A stretch of DNA of 22,694 nucleotides from an uncultured Clostridia bacterium. GTDB lineage: Bacteria > Bacillota > Clostridia > Christensenellales > Borkfalkiaceae. Shown piece by piece: positions 1-8,902 of the stretch. The number at the start of each line of letters is the position of its first letter. Position 1 is the stretch's first letter. The notes below the pieces were generated by a model that worked only from the letters and a program-made list of their open reading frames with translations, had not been told where the DNA came from and searched no databases. Location of the stretch: positions 1 through 22,694 of the forward strand of contig CALDMH010000145.1 in NCBI GenBank assembly GCA_937915565.1. Reading direction: 5' to 3'. A program made the translations under genes and the position numbers.

Positions 1-211
1 CGGTTGCAACGCAGGTTGCTGCTTTTGCGGCAACGAGTTCGTCGAAATCGTGAGCCGAAGCGTCAACGGCAACGGTTACGTCGTCGTTCTCTATCTGAAC
101 GCCGTCTTTATCGAACTTATGGTGACAAAGCTTACATTCCTTGTATTCAACGTTACCGGTTGCAACGCAGGTTGCTGCTTTTGCGGCAACGAGTTCGTCG
201 AAATCGTGAGC
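1..211 (-). repeat. Tandem intragenic repeat, 156-bp period, with perfect 55-bp cores
   Basis: Positions 1-55 and 157-211 are identical over 55 bp, while the remaining roughly 100 bp of each unit have diverged strongly. A third, older copy begins near 307 (its GCAGGTTGC is at 311-319, giving a 144-bp spacing). The units encode the CxxC modules of the lipoprotein and probably continue past the left edge of the window. Confidence 0.9.
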
Positions 212-763
212 TATTTTTTCAACGGTGACTGTGGTTAATTCACTGCCGTTTTCGTCAAAATACTTATTGCAGACGCTGCACTGATAATAAGCGACGTTTC
301 CCTCTTCGGTGCAGGTTGCAGCCTTTGCGGAAACGAGAGTGCCGAGTTCGTGATGAGGAGCAACCGAAACTTTAACCTTTCCGTATTTCTCGGAAGTGTA
401 TTCAACCTCTCCTCCGACGCAAGCGTCCGCAACGTCCGCTCCCTTTATCCACACGGTGGTATCGCCGAGTGCGGGAACGTCTTCTTCTTTCTCTTCGTTG
501 TCGGCTTTGCACTTCATTTTCGCTTTACCTGCCGTTTCCACGGTGGGCTTCGTAACCCATTCCGCAAAAACGAAGGCGTGCGTATGTTCAATCGATTCGG
601 ACGTCGAACCCGAAGCGGAATCCGAAGCGGAAACCGATTCGCTGACGGACACCGATTCGCTCGTGCTATCGGGGGTTTCCGAAGTAAACGGGTCGCCGCA
701 CGATATGAACATTCCGAGCGCGAAGATAAGAACAGATAATAAAACTATTATCTTTGTCTTCAT
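1..763 (-). CDS. Surface lipoprotein with tandem CxxC modules (partial, 3' end beyond window)
   Basis: Translation from the ATG at 763-761 stays open to the window edge (254 codons), so the C-terminus is missing. AGGAGG lies about 9 nt upstream of the ATG. Residues 1-21 are a hydrophobic signal peptide followed by Cys22 in FISCG, a lipobox with Phe at -3. Residues 24-58 are a Ser/Asp/Glu-rich linker (repeated SESVS, SASDS). Residues 60-100 form a module of the type HTHxF...KPTxExxGxAxxxC...PALG. From residue 137 there are three tandem copies of about 48-52 residues with the pattern AKAATC-x-x-x-GNVxY-x-x-C-x-x-C-x-x-x-FD-x-x-G (Cys151/162/165, 199/210/213, 251). Such Cys-rich modules recur in clostridial cell-surface proteins, and the CxxC pairs could bind metal or form disulfides; that role is inferred. 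It has its own promoter and is separated from the operon to its right by a terminator. Binding partner unknown. Confidence 0.8.
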   Translation of the reverse strand, partial: MKTKIIVLLSVLIFALGMFISCGDPFTSETPDSTSESVSVSESVSASDSASGSTSESIEHTHAFVFAEWVTKPTVETAGKAKMKCKADNEEKEEDVPALGDTTVWIKGADVADACVGGEVEYTSEKYGKVKVSVAPHHELGTLVSAKAATCTEEGNVAYYQCSVCNKYFDENGSELTTVTVEKIAHDFDELVAAKAATCVATGNVEYKECKLCHHKFDKDGVQIENDDVTVAVDASAHDFDELVAAKAATCVAT

Positions 764-971
764 ATAATTTGCCTCCTAAAAAATTTTTCTCGTTTTATAA
801 ACTTTGAAAAGGGCGTTTTACGTTAAGCGTTTATCTATACGTATTTTACTTCGTTATTTATGCTTTTTTCACCTGCTTGGCCGAGCGGAATTTAAACTCC
901 GTCGAGCCTTAAAGCCGCAAAATAACGAATTAAATTTTTCGCAACGTAAAATAACCCATTTTACAATGTAT

Positions 972-1000
972 ATTATAACCTCCGAGAGTTCGTTTGTCTA
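972..1000 (-). promoter_or_regulatory. Sigma-A promoter of the CxxC lipoprotein gene
   Basis: On the minus strand, TAGACA (1000-995) and TATAAT (977-972) are separated by exactly 17 nt. The -10 box is a perfect consensus and the -35 box differs at one base. Transcription would start near 965, giving a leader of about 200 nt before the ATG at 763. Confidence 0.75.
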
Positions 1001-1114
1001 CTGTTTTTAGTGCGTTTTCTCAAAAAATATCAATAATTTTTAACGATTTTTTCAATTATTTTTCTATATAATTGCTATCATAAGCTGTTCTTATGGAATT
1101 GCCCGTTTTTGCAT

Positions 1115-1130
1115 TTGCATATTTATGCAA
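1115..1130. promoter_or_regulatory. Short perfect inverted repeat, possible operator
   Basis: TTGCATA and TATGCAA form perfect 7-bp arms around a 2-bp spacer. It lies about 115 bp upstream of the -35 box of the left gene's promoter and downstream of the operon terminator. A binding protein cannot be named; in an AT-rich region a chance palindrome is possible. Confidence 0.3.
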
Positions 1131-1180
1131 TTTACGCTATTTTTTCGCATAAATATTCATATAAACCAAAGCGAAAAACG

Positions 1181-1218
1181 GTAAAAATAAAAAACAGCCG
1201 ACCAAAGCCGACTGTTTT
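1181..1218 (-). terminator. Intrinsic terminator of the five-gene surface operon
   Basis: In minus-strand RNA, the arms at 1218-1207 and 1202-1191 pair over 12 bp (two G-U pairs) around a UUUG loop. They are followed by a U-rich tract, UUUUUUAUUUUU. The hairpin lies about 40 nt after the stop codon of the last operon gene. The plus strand also has a T-rich tract after the stem, so it could act in both directions, but no plus-strand gene points at it. Confidence 0.85.
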
Positions 1219-1256
1219 TTCGTTTTTTTTAAGCAAACTTCAATAATTCGCTTTTA

Positions 1257-4200
1257 TTAAGCAAGCTTAAATAACCTGTTGGAAATAGGACCGTACTCGT
1301 CGTCGTAGTTTTCCGATTCCACAACGTTTTTCACCATAAGGGTATTAGCCGTCCAGACGTCCGAAACCGCCATCTCTAATTTACAACCGTTTACGCTAAT
1401 CGTAACGGTTTTGCCCGATACGGTGAACGTTCCGTTGCCGACGTAAGAAGGCGTGTTATATTGGCTGTCCGAATAAGTGAAGCCCACTTTAACGTTGCCG
1501 TCCGTGCCGAAAATAAGCGAAACGCGAGCCGTGCCGCCCTCGTAGCCGCCGACGGATATATCCGTGTAATAGGTTTTTCCGCGAAGAATTCTTTCGCTCG
1601 GCGCGCCGTTATCCGTAAATTTACCTTTCATTGCGCCGCCAATACCTATCGTCACCATTTTAATCTGTCCTGCGGAGTTCGTTAAAACGAGTTTCGCTCT
1701 GTTGTCGGATTTATCGCTCACGGTGTAATCACAGGTTACATTGCCGAGCGTGGCTTTTCCGAAGCCGTCGAGAACGAGAGTGTTAGAGCCGTCGTCGGTT
1801 TCATACGTTCCGTCGAGCATATCCGAAACCGAAAGTCCCGTTTTATCGTCGTTTAAATTGACGATTTTAACGACGTATTCCTTGCCGTTATAAGCAAACT
1901 TCAAAACGTCGCCGGAGTTGATGCTCGAAACCTTTTCTCCGCTCTTCGTCGTTATTTCGATTTTTTCGCCGAGAACGGGAAGCGACGAGGAAATGAAGAA
2001 TACGTTACCGCTCGTCGTTTGGAACGAACGAATGAGAATTTCGCCGTTGCCTGCGTATCTCACCGTGCCGACGCAATAATACTCGCTGAGGATTATGCCG
2101 TTTGCGACTCCGTAAAGAGAAAGCAAACCGTTTGAATCCACCGCTCCCGTGAGTTTTACGCTATCGTGACCGATTGCGTTCACCGTGACGTAAAGTTTCG
2201 TTCCGTCGGCGTTCGCGTGGGCAAGCCCCGTGTACTTAACGCCTTCGTAAACGAATTCTACTTCGCCGAACGTGTTCATCGTAAAGGAAGTAAGTTTACT
2301 TATCGATTCGCCGTAATCTCTCGCAAAGCCCTTGCCCGTTTCAAATATCTCGTCCAGAATCTGAATGGCGAAAACCTTTGTGGAAAGCGTTCCGTCGTCG
2401 TTTTTAAGATTTACGGAAACGTAATAGAATCCCGCAACGGAAAGGCTTCTCGCGACCTTGCCCGTATCGACAACGGTATATTTTTTGGAATTGTAAGTGA
2501 AAGTGGCTTCCTTTTGCGCTGCCGTATATTCACCGGTTTTGCCGACGATTTTTATTGCGGACAAAATATCGTCCGTTTTTTCGCCTTTGTGGAAAACCGT
2601 TCTTTCTATCGTAACCAACGCGCCATTGGTTATATGCGCGTTTTCAAATTGAACGCCCTTCGCAACTTCGTCGCCCATATCCTCCGCGGTGAGAACGTTT
2701 TTGAACTCGTCCGCCAAAAGAGTGGCTTGCGCCGCGGAAAGTTCGCGGTTCTTATCGTAATACGCAAGAGTTATCTTGTTGCCTTTAACGCTATACTCGA
2801 ATCCGAAATGCCCGGAAAGAGCGTCGGTTAAACCCAAAACGCCTTTGCCGTAGCCGTCGAGGAAGATAAGTTTTCCGTCGGCGCACCTGAATAAACCGAA
2901 ATATTCGTCCTTTTCGAGAAGCTCGAAGGTGCCGTTTTCGAGATTAAGCTTGAATTTATACGAGAAAGGCGTGAGCGTTACCCTCTTTTCCTCGTTATCC
3001 TCTTCATTAACGTTAAATTTTGCAACGTAGGTTACTTCCGTGGTGGAATTCTTTTTGTTGAACGTTTCAACTTTAAGACCGTAAGTCGTGAAGGTTTTAT
3101 ACTTTAAGGAAGACGCCTCGTACTTCATATCCGTTGCGTCGTACTGCCCTAACGAATAAATCTTGCCTCCGCTCGTCGTAAGAGAGGAAGCTTTTCCGCT
3201 GCCTATCGTTAAAGTTGCTTCCAAGCCGTTTACCGTGCCCGAGAACGTTCTGTTCTCGAAGGGCTGCCCTGCCGCCTGCTGATTGAAGGTGGCCACGCCT
3301 CTCGAAACGATTTTTATCTGATAACCGGCTTCGCCTATGGCAACCGTCTCCGATTCTCCGACCGACTTCGACGTAAGATTTGCGGAAACGTCCGCAAAAC
3401 CGTATTCGGTAGAATAGTTGTAATTGCTATCCATATAACTTTCAAGCTTGACTTTTATGGCGAACCACTTAAATTCTCCGCTCGCCACGTTCTTCACCTT
3501 GTAAAGATAAATGGAACAAATTCCCGAATAGCCGTTTGAATAAACGCTCTTTTTCTCCGATGAAGAATGAGCCTCTATCGTATCCGCAATAGTCCAGACT
3601 TCGCTCTTAAAATATACGAGCGGGCGACGGTCGTCGTAATAGCTCATTCTCAATTCGTTATAAGGAATCAAAACCGCTATTCCGTCGTTTATAATCGCCT
3701 TGTGCCTATTGTTTGAAATGGCAAAATCGAAGCCGTAATCCTTGAATTCGAGATTCGTTGCCGAAACGCCGTGAACGTCGATTGCCGCATTGTGCCCGAT
3801 AACCATATCGCCCACCGCAACCGACGGCTTCTCTTCGTCGACGACTTGTCCTTCATCGTCCTCTACAAGTTCGGCTTCTATGGTTTTATCCGCGGTTTTG
3901 TAAGTTCCGAGCAAATCGGAGGAAAGAACGAAAACGGTTGACGAACGTCTTACGCCTTTATAGTTCAATTCCACTTCGTAAACCCCGGGGGTGTCAACGT
4001 CGATTCTGCCCGTAATCATATCCAAAGTTACTTTTACGGGTGTTCCGTTATCGAAAACAGTGAACAAATCGGGCGTGTAAAGCGTGTCGCCGGTGAACAC
4101 CGTGGTATCTTCGGCATACACGACCGCGCCTTTTTTGACGACGAGTTTGTAAGTCGCCGTTATCGGCGCGTAATCGAGCCCGCCTGCGTAAAGTTCGATT

Positions 4201-5954
4201 TCTATCGTTTGCTCGCCGGATTTGGTTAAATCGGGAGCGGTTTTAACGACGTAATACGTCGTCAACGAATTCACGCTGCCGCGATTCGTCGTGAAACTCT
4301 GCTCGTATCCGTCGACGTAAAGTTCTACGTTGTCCAACGGGTTATATTCCGTAACGCCGTCTTCGAGTTCGACGACGTCCGCCTTATAACCGAGTTCGTA
4401 AACCTTCGGCATTACGTTATAGGTTATCGTTTTGCTTTTTGCAGCCGCAAATTTCGGATTTAATCTACCCACGTTTGCGTCGTTATACAAAACGTTGAGA
4501 GTCGCCTCGTACTTTCCGATAACGTTAAAATTCACGGACGACGTATCTATAAACGCGTCTATACCGTAAAATCTTATGCCGTTGATATAAACCTCGAAAT
4601 CGCCTGCGAAATCGTAAGAATTCTTATCCGTGCCCTTTTTGACGGAAATCACTTCTCCGCGCGGGCATTTTATCAGAACGCCCGTGATTTTTTTAACCGT
4701 GGCGACTTTAACCACGCTCTCGTAAGTAAGCGTAATTTTGCAGGAATCCGATTCCGAAAAATCAATCGTTCCGCTGACCATATCGGGCGTTACGGGAATT
4801 ACTTTACCGTTTTTCGTAACCTCGAAAAGTTTCGTCACGTCCACGTTCTCGTTTCCGAAAACTTCGGCGTTGACGACGTTTACTTTTATCGCGCCGACTT
4901 CTTTCACGTTGACTTTAATCGTCTTTGAAGCGTTGCCTTTTCCGTCGGCGGAAGCGTAAGTGAGCTTAACCTCGTAACTTTTGCCGACTACGGGGTTATT
5001 AAGTCCCGATTTATCGAGCGAAACGCCGGACGATTTAACGTCTACGCGCTCTCCGTCCTCGAAAATATAGAAATCGGACGAATAATCGTAAGTTTTAGCT
5101 TCTTCAACCGAAAAATCCAACTCGGAATAAGCCGTGCCGATTTTTATAATATGCCTGTCGACGACGTGTACCGTGGTTTTTGCCTTTCTCGAACCGATTG
5201 CAAGGTTTATTTCGTAATCGCCTAAAACGGGCTTAACCTCGCCGGTTATCATATCGTCGGTTACTTCGACTTCCTCGTTATACAAGGAAATGCCGAAAAG
5301 CGACTTTAAATCCAGTTTTTCAACCGAGCCGACGTAAACGTAAACGTCGCTTTCGTAAGCCGCGGCAAAGAAAGGAGTTTCGATAACTTCAACCCAAAGT
5401 TTTGCCGTTGCGCCGCTGTAATTGCAGGTTATAACGTAAGTATCCGGTTCGGGCGAAAGCGCGGTTAAATCGAGATATTCCGGCTTTACTTCCGCTTCGT
5501 TTCCGTTTATAAGCACCCTGAAATGCTTCGTGTAATCGTAAGTGCGGATTTCCGAATCCTTAACCGATATTTTCGTCGTTAAAGCCTCTATGAAAACTTC
5601 TCTCTCCGCAACGACGGTTACGTTGCAAACCGCGGTTTGCCCGCCGTAAGAACAACTTACCTCGTACGTTCCGAGCTGTTTTTTCATCTGGGATTTGTTT
5701 ATATAATCGCCCATAACGGCTTTTTTCACGCCGCCGACGTATATTTCGAAAAGAGAGGCGTAATTAAACGTCTCCACGTCTTCGAGGGCTAAATAAACGT
5801 CTGTTTTTTTCGCTTTTACTTCTAATCCGTCTATCGGGGTAACCGACGAAACGGAATCTTTCGATTCCGTTTCGCTTTTACCGCAGGACGTAGCCGCAAA
5901 AGTGAGAAATATCGTCATAAACGCGGCGATAATCACCGCAAGATATTTTTTCAC
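1257..5954 (-). CDS. Giant lipoprotein with eight Ig-like repeats (1565 aa)
   Basis: The start is GTG at 5954-5952, chosen because AGGAGG lies 7 nt upstream. The signal peptide ends in AATSC with Cys24 as the lipidation site (Ala at -3, tolerated). Residues 48-678 form eight divergent tandem beta-sandwich repeats of about 70-90 residues (approximately 48-117, 118-192, 193-266, 268-351, 353-424, 425-516, 517-608, 609-678). Each tends to have a Y-D/N-Y...F-x-V-x-x-x-G half and a G-x-Y-x-V-x-x-x-Y-x-G half. Repeats 3, 5 and 8 share DMITG or DMVSG before the latter. This resembles bacterial Ig-like domains of the Big_3 type. Residues 680-1565 are beta-rich with no recognised family; GxF/Y...LDGxGxxxxG is seen near 1010-1035 and 1380-1402. 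It is the last operon gene, 42 nt after its neighbour and just before the terminator. A membrane-tethered stalk or scaffold is inferred; no catalytic motif was seen. Confidence 0.85.
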   Translation of the reverse strand: MKKYLAVIIAAFMTIFLTFAATSCGKSETESKDSVSSVTPIDGLEVKAKKTDVYLALEDVETFNYASLFEIYVGGVKKAVMGDYINKSQMKKQLGTYEVSCSYGGQTAVCNVTVVAEREVFIEALTTKISVKDSEIRTYDYTKHFRVLINGNEAEVKPEYLDLTALSPEPDTYVITCNYSGATAKLWVEVIETPFFAAAYESDVYVYVGSVEKLDLKSLFGISLYNEEVEVTDDMITGEVKPVLGDYEINLAIGSRKAKTTVHVVDRHIIKIGTAYSELDFSVEEAKTYDYSSDFYIFEDGERVDVKSSGVSLDKSGLNNPVVGKSYEVKLTYASADGKGNASKTIKVNVKEVGAIKVNVVNAEVFGNENVDVTKLFEVTKNGKVIPVTPDMVSGTIDFSESDSCKITLTYESVVKVATVKKITGVLIKCPRGEVISVKKGTDKNSYDFAGDFEVYINGIRFYGIDAFIDTSSVNFNVIGKYEATLNVLYNDANVGRLNPKFAAAKSKTITYNVMPKVYELGYKADVVELEDGVTEYNPLDNVELYVDGYEQSFTTNRGSVNSLTTYYVVKTAPDLTKSGEQTIEIELYAGGLDYAPITATYKLVVKKGAVVYAEDTTVFTGDTLYTPDLFTVFDNGTPVKVTLDMITGRIDVDTPGVYEVELNYKGVRRSSTVFVLSSDLLGTYKTADKTIEAELVEDDEGQVVDEEKPSVAVGDMVIGHNAAIDVHGVSATNLEFKDYGFDFAISNNRHKAIINDGIAVLIPYNELRMSYYDDRRPLVYFKSEVWTIADTIEAHSSSEKKSVYSNGYSGICSIYLYKVKNVASGEFKWFAIKVKLESYMDSNYNYSTEYGFADVSANLTSKSVGESETVAIGEAGYQIKIVSRGVATFNQQAAGQPFENRTFSGTVNGLEATLTIGSGKASSLTTSGGKIYSLGQYDATDMKYEASSLKYKTFTTYGLKVETFNKKNSTTEVTYVAKFNVNEEDNEEKRVTLTPFSYKFKLNLENGTFELLEKDEYFGLFRCADGKLIFLDGYGKGVLGLTDALSGHFGFEYSVKGNKITLAYYDKNRELSAAQATLLADEFKNVLTAEDMGDEVAKGVQFENAHITNGALVTIERTVFHKGEKTDDILSAIKIVGKTGEYTAAQKEATFTYNSKKYTVVDTGKVARSLSVAGFYYVSVNLKNDDGTLSTKVFAIQILDEIFETGKGFARDYGESISKLTSFTMNTFGEVEFVYEGVKYTGLAHANADGTKLYVTVNAIGHDSVKLTGAVDSNGLLSLYGVANGIILSEYYCVGTVRYAGNGEILIRSFQTTSGNVFFISSSLPVLGEKIEITTKSGEKVSSINSGDVLKFAYNGKEYVVKIVNLNDDKTGLSVSDMLDGTYETDDGSNTLVLDGFGKATLGNVTCDYTVSDKSDNRAKLVLTNSAGQIKMVTIGIGGAMKGKFTDNGAPSERILRGKTYYTDISVGGYEGGTARVSLIFGTDGNVKVGFTYSDSQYNTPSYVGNGTFTVSGKTVTISVNGCKLEMAVSDVWTANTLMVKNVVESENYDDEYGPISNRLFKLA

Positions 5955-5973
5955 GGGGCATCCTCCTTTTTAA

Positions 5974-5999
5974 TAATCGGAATTGTTATCCACCGATTA
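5974..5999 (-). other. Intercistronic hairpin at the stop codon of the 948-aa lipoprotein
   Basis: On the minus strand, UAAUCGG (5999-5993, including the UAA stop) can pair with CCGAUUA (5980-5974) around a 12-nt loop. It sits just upstream of the AGGAGG of the next gene. There is no T tract long enough for termination. A role in mRNA stability or in pausing between the two genes is only a possibility. Confidence 0.4.
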
Positions 6000-8843
6000 T
6001 TTCGTCGGACTCCAATCTCCTTTGTTGTACATAGTGACGTAGAACGTCTTATATCCGATATTTTCAACCCTGATAATCATTCCGCGGTCGCCGGCTTCGT
6101 CGTTGATATAGCATCTCTGACGCGTCTTGCCGGTAGTACCCTCTTTAAGAATATAACCCTGCTCGTAATTCGTAAATCCGACCTTTTCAAGTTCGGCGGA
6201 AAGTTTATCCATTATCGCGTTGTACTTGCTGAGCGTGAGGGCGTTGTGAGCGTCGAGCTCTATCGAATCAACCCAAACGTTGAAGCTCACGGAAGGTCTG
6301 TAAATATATTCGCCGTCCGAACCTCTGTCGCGGGAGTTGAAGTAATTGTGGAAAATCTGCAACGAGAAGTTATCGTAGAACAAATCGGAGAATACCTTGG
6401 GAGAAGGAAGCGAATCCGCGGCGTTCACGCCCGAAGCGTTCTTTCCGAACACCTTGTTGATAAGGTTTTCCGCCGTCATAGTTTCGCCGTCGCCCATCTT
6501 CATATTGGAATTAGCGTAATACTCGGAGTTGGTGAAGTAGCTCCAAGACTGCGGTTTTTCCTTAACGACGTAGTTTGCCGAACTGAACAAATCGTCGGGA
6601 AGTTTAGCCGTTCCGAAATTGCTGAACTCGGTGTGATAATATCCGTAATAACTGTCGTTGATGTTGTAAGCGAACGATACGCCGAGAAGACGCGTTTCGT
6701 TGGTGTTCCAGTTGACGTAAACGTTTACGCTGAACGATTTTGCAAGGTCGCCCGTGGCGTATCTCGCATAATCCTTAATGCAGAATTCTTCCGCAACGCT
6801 ACGAATGATAACTGCGTCGCGAAGCGAATAAGAGTAAATCCACTCGGTGGACGTGTTTTCTCTATACGCGGTCATTCCCGAGAAATTGAAGATGTACGGC
6901 GAAACGTCGAACTTCGGAAGTCTACTCGAAACGTTACCGTCTTTTCTGCTCTTACCAACGAGTTTTCCGCCGTAATACTCAAAATATTCGTAAGTATTGT
7001 CGGAGTTCTGCTTATAACCGGTTACTTCCGTATGGTATCCGCCGCCTTCGTTGCTGTACGCACCGGTGGAGTTAATAAGCACTCCCTGCGGAGTAACGAT
7101 ACCCATATATCCCAAATCTCCGGTGTCGGAAACGAAGTTCTTCGTATGAACTTTACCGTCCCACGCCGTAGAAGTACTCGTCTTGTCGTCATACTTGGGA
7201 ACGTCCTCTCCGCTTACGTTGTAATCGTCGGGGTCGTATGCGGGCGTGTAGGTTTGAGTCTCTTTCATCTTGAAGGAGTAACTGTTGGTATCTACCTTTG
7301 CAAGGCTGTCGATAGCGTTTTTGAGATAACCGAAGTTCTCCGCAGGTTTGCCGGAAGCAGGAGCTTCGTAAGGTTTGATTTCGGGAAGAGAAACGTTGTC
7401 GCCGTATGCGAGGACGGACATTTCGACTTCGCTCAAATAATAACCCGTAACTTCGCGGTTACCCTCTTCGTCGGTGGTGTAAAGGTTAGTCTGGTAAGTT
7501 TCTCCGATAAGTTTGGAAACGTTGCCGTTGGCGTCGAGTTCGATGCTGAACTTATAGAACTGAACGTCGAGCATCGGAGTGAGCGACCACGAAAGGAATT
7601 TCATAAGATATTCGTCTTCGGTCGGCGTGTAAGTGGTGCTGCCCGTCAAAATATCGTAATCGGTCGTGCCGTACTCCATATCGTAAATATAAAGATTTTC
7701 GTTGGTTTCGTCCTGAACGAACTGCGAAAGTTCGAGGTAACCGAGGTGGTTCCAATAACGCTGACTATCCCAGGTGAGTTCGTTGCCGTAAGAATCCGTT
7801 ACGGTTTCGGTGTCGACTACGTTGTTCTTGTTTACGAACTTTTTCTTAACGAGTCCGTCGTCGCCTCTGACGTAGGTGTTGGAAAGAACGTTATCGCTGT
7901 TGCCTGCAACGTTCCATTCGCTGTACCAGCTTGCCTCGGAGAATACGTAATCGTTGTAAATACCCTTCTGCTCCTGCTTTTCGCCGTCGGCGTCGAGGTA
8001 AGTTTTGAATTCGTAAGTTTTCGTCGTGGTTTGCTTATTTCTGGTTTCGATGTCTTTAAGCGTACCGACGACGGCAAGTTTAAGACTGCCGAGCTTATCG
8101 AGCGTGGCTTGCGTAAGATTACCGACGTTTCCTGCCTTTCTGGGAGGTCTGACGGTGATTTCAAACGACTTTTTCGCCGCGGGGTTAGCGTTGGAAGTTA
8201 CGGTTATGGTAACCGTTTTGTTTTCCTCGACGTCTCTGCTTACCGTGATTTTGTTGGTAGTTTTGTCGATAGTAACGAGGTCGTCCATATCCGAGGGGTT
8301 CACAACGTCTACGGTGTAGCTCTTATCCGAGTTTTTAGTGGTTAACTTAACGTTGAGTTCGACGTCGTCGCCCTTTCTTATAAAGGTCTTTTGCGCCCCG
8401 CTCTTGGAGGATACGACGTTTGCGTCAATCGTAACTTCGCCCGTAACGTTAGGTTTAATCGTAATGGTTTTGCTTTGCGAAAGCTTGGTGTTTGCGTCCG
8501 GACGACCTTCGACGATAAATTTCATCTCTTCGGCAACGTTCTTGTTGACGGAAAGAGTGAATACCGTGCCGTTTCCGGTTACGTCGATATAATCCGCGCC
8601 GTTTGAATCGCCAACGTTTTTAAGCGTTATATCGTAACCGGTGTTTTCCGAACCGGTAACGTGGCCGAATACGCTGATGTCTTTTCCTTTCTCGATTTCG
8701 TCTTTTGAAACTTCCATCGTGAAAGTAATCTTACCGTCGGTGTTGGTAGATTCTTCTTTCCCGCAGGAAGCAAAACTCAAAATCATCGTGAAACAAACGA
8801 GCATTGCTATGAGGCTACGCGTTAATTTAGAAAGTTTTTTCAT
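5997..8843 (-). CDS. Large lipoprotein with Ig-like domains and paired beta-rich modules (948 aa)
   Basis: The ATG at 8843 has a GGAG ribosome binding site in AAAAGGAGTACATT. The signal peptide ends in SFASCGK with Cys27 as the lipid site. Residues 36-130 and 132-233 are two Ig-like segments, the second ending in a typical ENKTVTITVTSNANP strand pair. The motif LTQATLD at 243 opens a large region that reads as two related beta-rich modules (about 243-500 and 505-780), each ending in a Pro-containing strand (SLPEIKPYE, AKLPDDLF). A mixed C-terminal domain follows from about 785. Strand patterns of the type FSIELDANGNVSKL suggest a LolA/LppX-like lipid-binding fold; this is inference, not a recognised family hit. 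The protein is a paralogue of the next upstream gene: shared LTQA-LD, FxxSPxIF, and ELEKVGF versus FLTSKGF. It probably acts tethered to the outer face of the membrane. Confidence 0.85.
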   Translation of the reverse strand: MKKLSKLTRSLIAMLVCFTMILSFASCGKEESTNTDGKITFTMEVSKDEIEKGKDISVFGHVTGSENTGYDITLKNVGDSNGADYIDVTGNGTVFTLSVNKNVAEEMKFIVEGRPDANTKLSQSKTITIKPNVTGEVTIDANVVSSKSGAQKTFIRKGDDVELNVKLTTKNSDKSYTVDVVNPSDMDDLVTIDKTTNKITVSRDVEENKTVTITVTSNANPAAKKSFEITVRPPRKAGNVGNLTQATLDKLGSLKLAVVGTLKDIETRNKQTTTKTYEFKTYLDADGEKQEQKGIYNDYVFSEASWYSEWNVAGNSDNVLSNTYVRGDDGLVKKKFVNKNNVVDTETVTDSYGNELTWDSQRYWNHLGYLELSQFVQDETNENLYIYDMEYGTTDYDILTGSTTYTPTEDEYLMKFLSWSLTPMLDVQFYKFSIELDANGNVSKLIGETYQTNLYTTDEEGNREVTGYYLSEVEMSVLAYGDNVSLPEIKPYEAPASGKPAENFGYLKNAIDSLAKVDTNSYSFKMKETQTYTPAYDPDDYNVSGEDVPKYDDKTSTSTAWDGKVHTKNFVSDTGDLGYMGIVTPQGVLINSTGAYSNEGGGYHTEVTGYKQNSDNTYEYFEYYGGKLVGKSRKDGNVSSRLPKFDVSPYIFNFSGMTAYRENTSTEWIYSYSLRDAVIIRSVAEEFCIKDYARYATGDLAKSFSVNVYVNWNTNETRLLGVSFAYNINDSYYGYYHTEFSNFGTAKLPDDLFSSANYVVKEKPQSWSYFTNSEYYANSNMKMGDGETMTAENLINKVFGKNASGVNAADSLPSPKVFSDLFYDNFSLQIFHNYFNSRDRGSDGEYIYRPSVSFNVWVDSIELDAHNALTLSKYNAIMDKLSAELEKVGFTNYEQGYILKEGTTGKTRQRCYINDEAGDRGMIIRVENIGYKTFYVTMYNKGDWSPTK

Positions 8844-8874
8844 AATGTACTCCTTTTTTTATTTTACCTCGGTT

Positions 8875-8890
8875 TGCGGCCGAAGCCGCA
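8875..8890 (-). other. UUCG-tetraloop hairpin between two lipoprotein genes
   Basis: The minus-strand RNA reads UGCGGC-UUCG-GCCGCA, a perfect 6-bp stem capped by the extra-stable C(UUCG)G tetraloop, 12 nt after the stop of the 932-aa gene. A purine-rich stretch follows it, not U, so it is not an intrinsic terminator. Such hairpins can block 3' exonucleases or define an RNA processing end within an operon; that use here is inferred. Confidence 0.6.
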
Positions 8891-8902
8891 TAATCGAATC
8901 GT

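Larger units (their letters stand above)
764..1256. other. Intergenic region between the CxxC lipoprotein and the lipoprotein operon
   Basis: No gene is supported in these 493 bp. Reading leftward it holds the operon terminator (about 1181-1218), a short inverted repeat (1115-1130), an AT-rich stretch, the promoter of the left gene (972-1000) and a leader of about 200 nt. In that leader, a near-palindrome (GGAGTTTAAATTCC on the minus strand, about 886-900) could form a small hairpin. No known riboswitch class was recognised. Confidence 0.7.

Noticed and set aside
1..238. Short plus-strand open frames in the left 240 bp
   Set aside because: They follow the CxxC repeat of the minus-strand lipoprotein and show its repetitive pattern; no start signals support them.
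868..912. tRNA-like stretch (GGCCGAGCGG and nearby pairing)
   Set aside because: The D-arm-like sequence resembles tRNA-Ser/Leu, but there is no T-arm GGTTCGAATCC, no anticodon stem and no acceptor pairing. It is part of the leader of the left gene.
6246..8345. Long plus-strand open frame (699 codons) opposite the 948-aa lipoprotein gene
   Set aside because: It lies wholly inside a clear lipoprotein gene with signal peptide and ribosome binding site. Its translation is Val/Arg/Phe-rich without any motif, as expected for an antisense shadow of this codon usage.
8875..8890. Intrinsic terminator within the operon
   Set aside because: The hairpin is strong, but minus-strand sequence after it is AACCGAGGUAAAAUAAAA, with no U tract.
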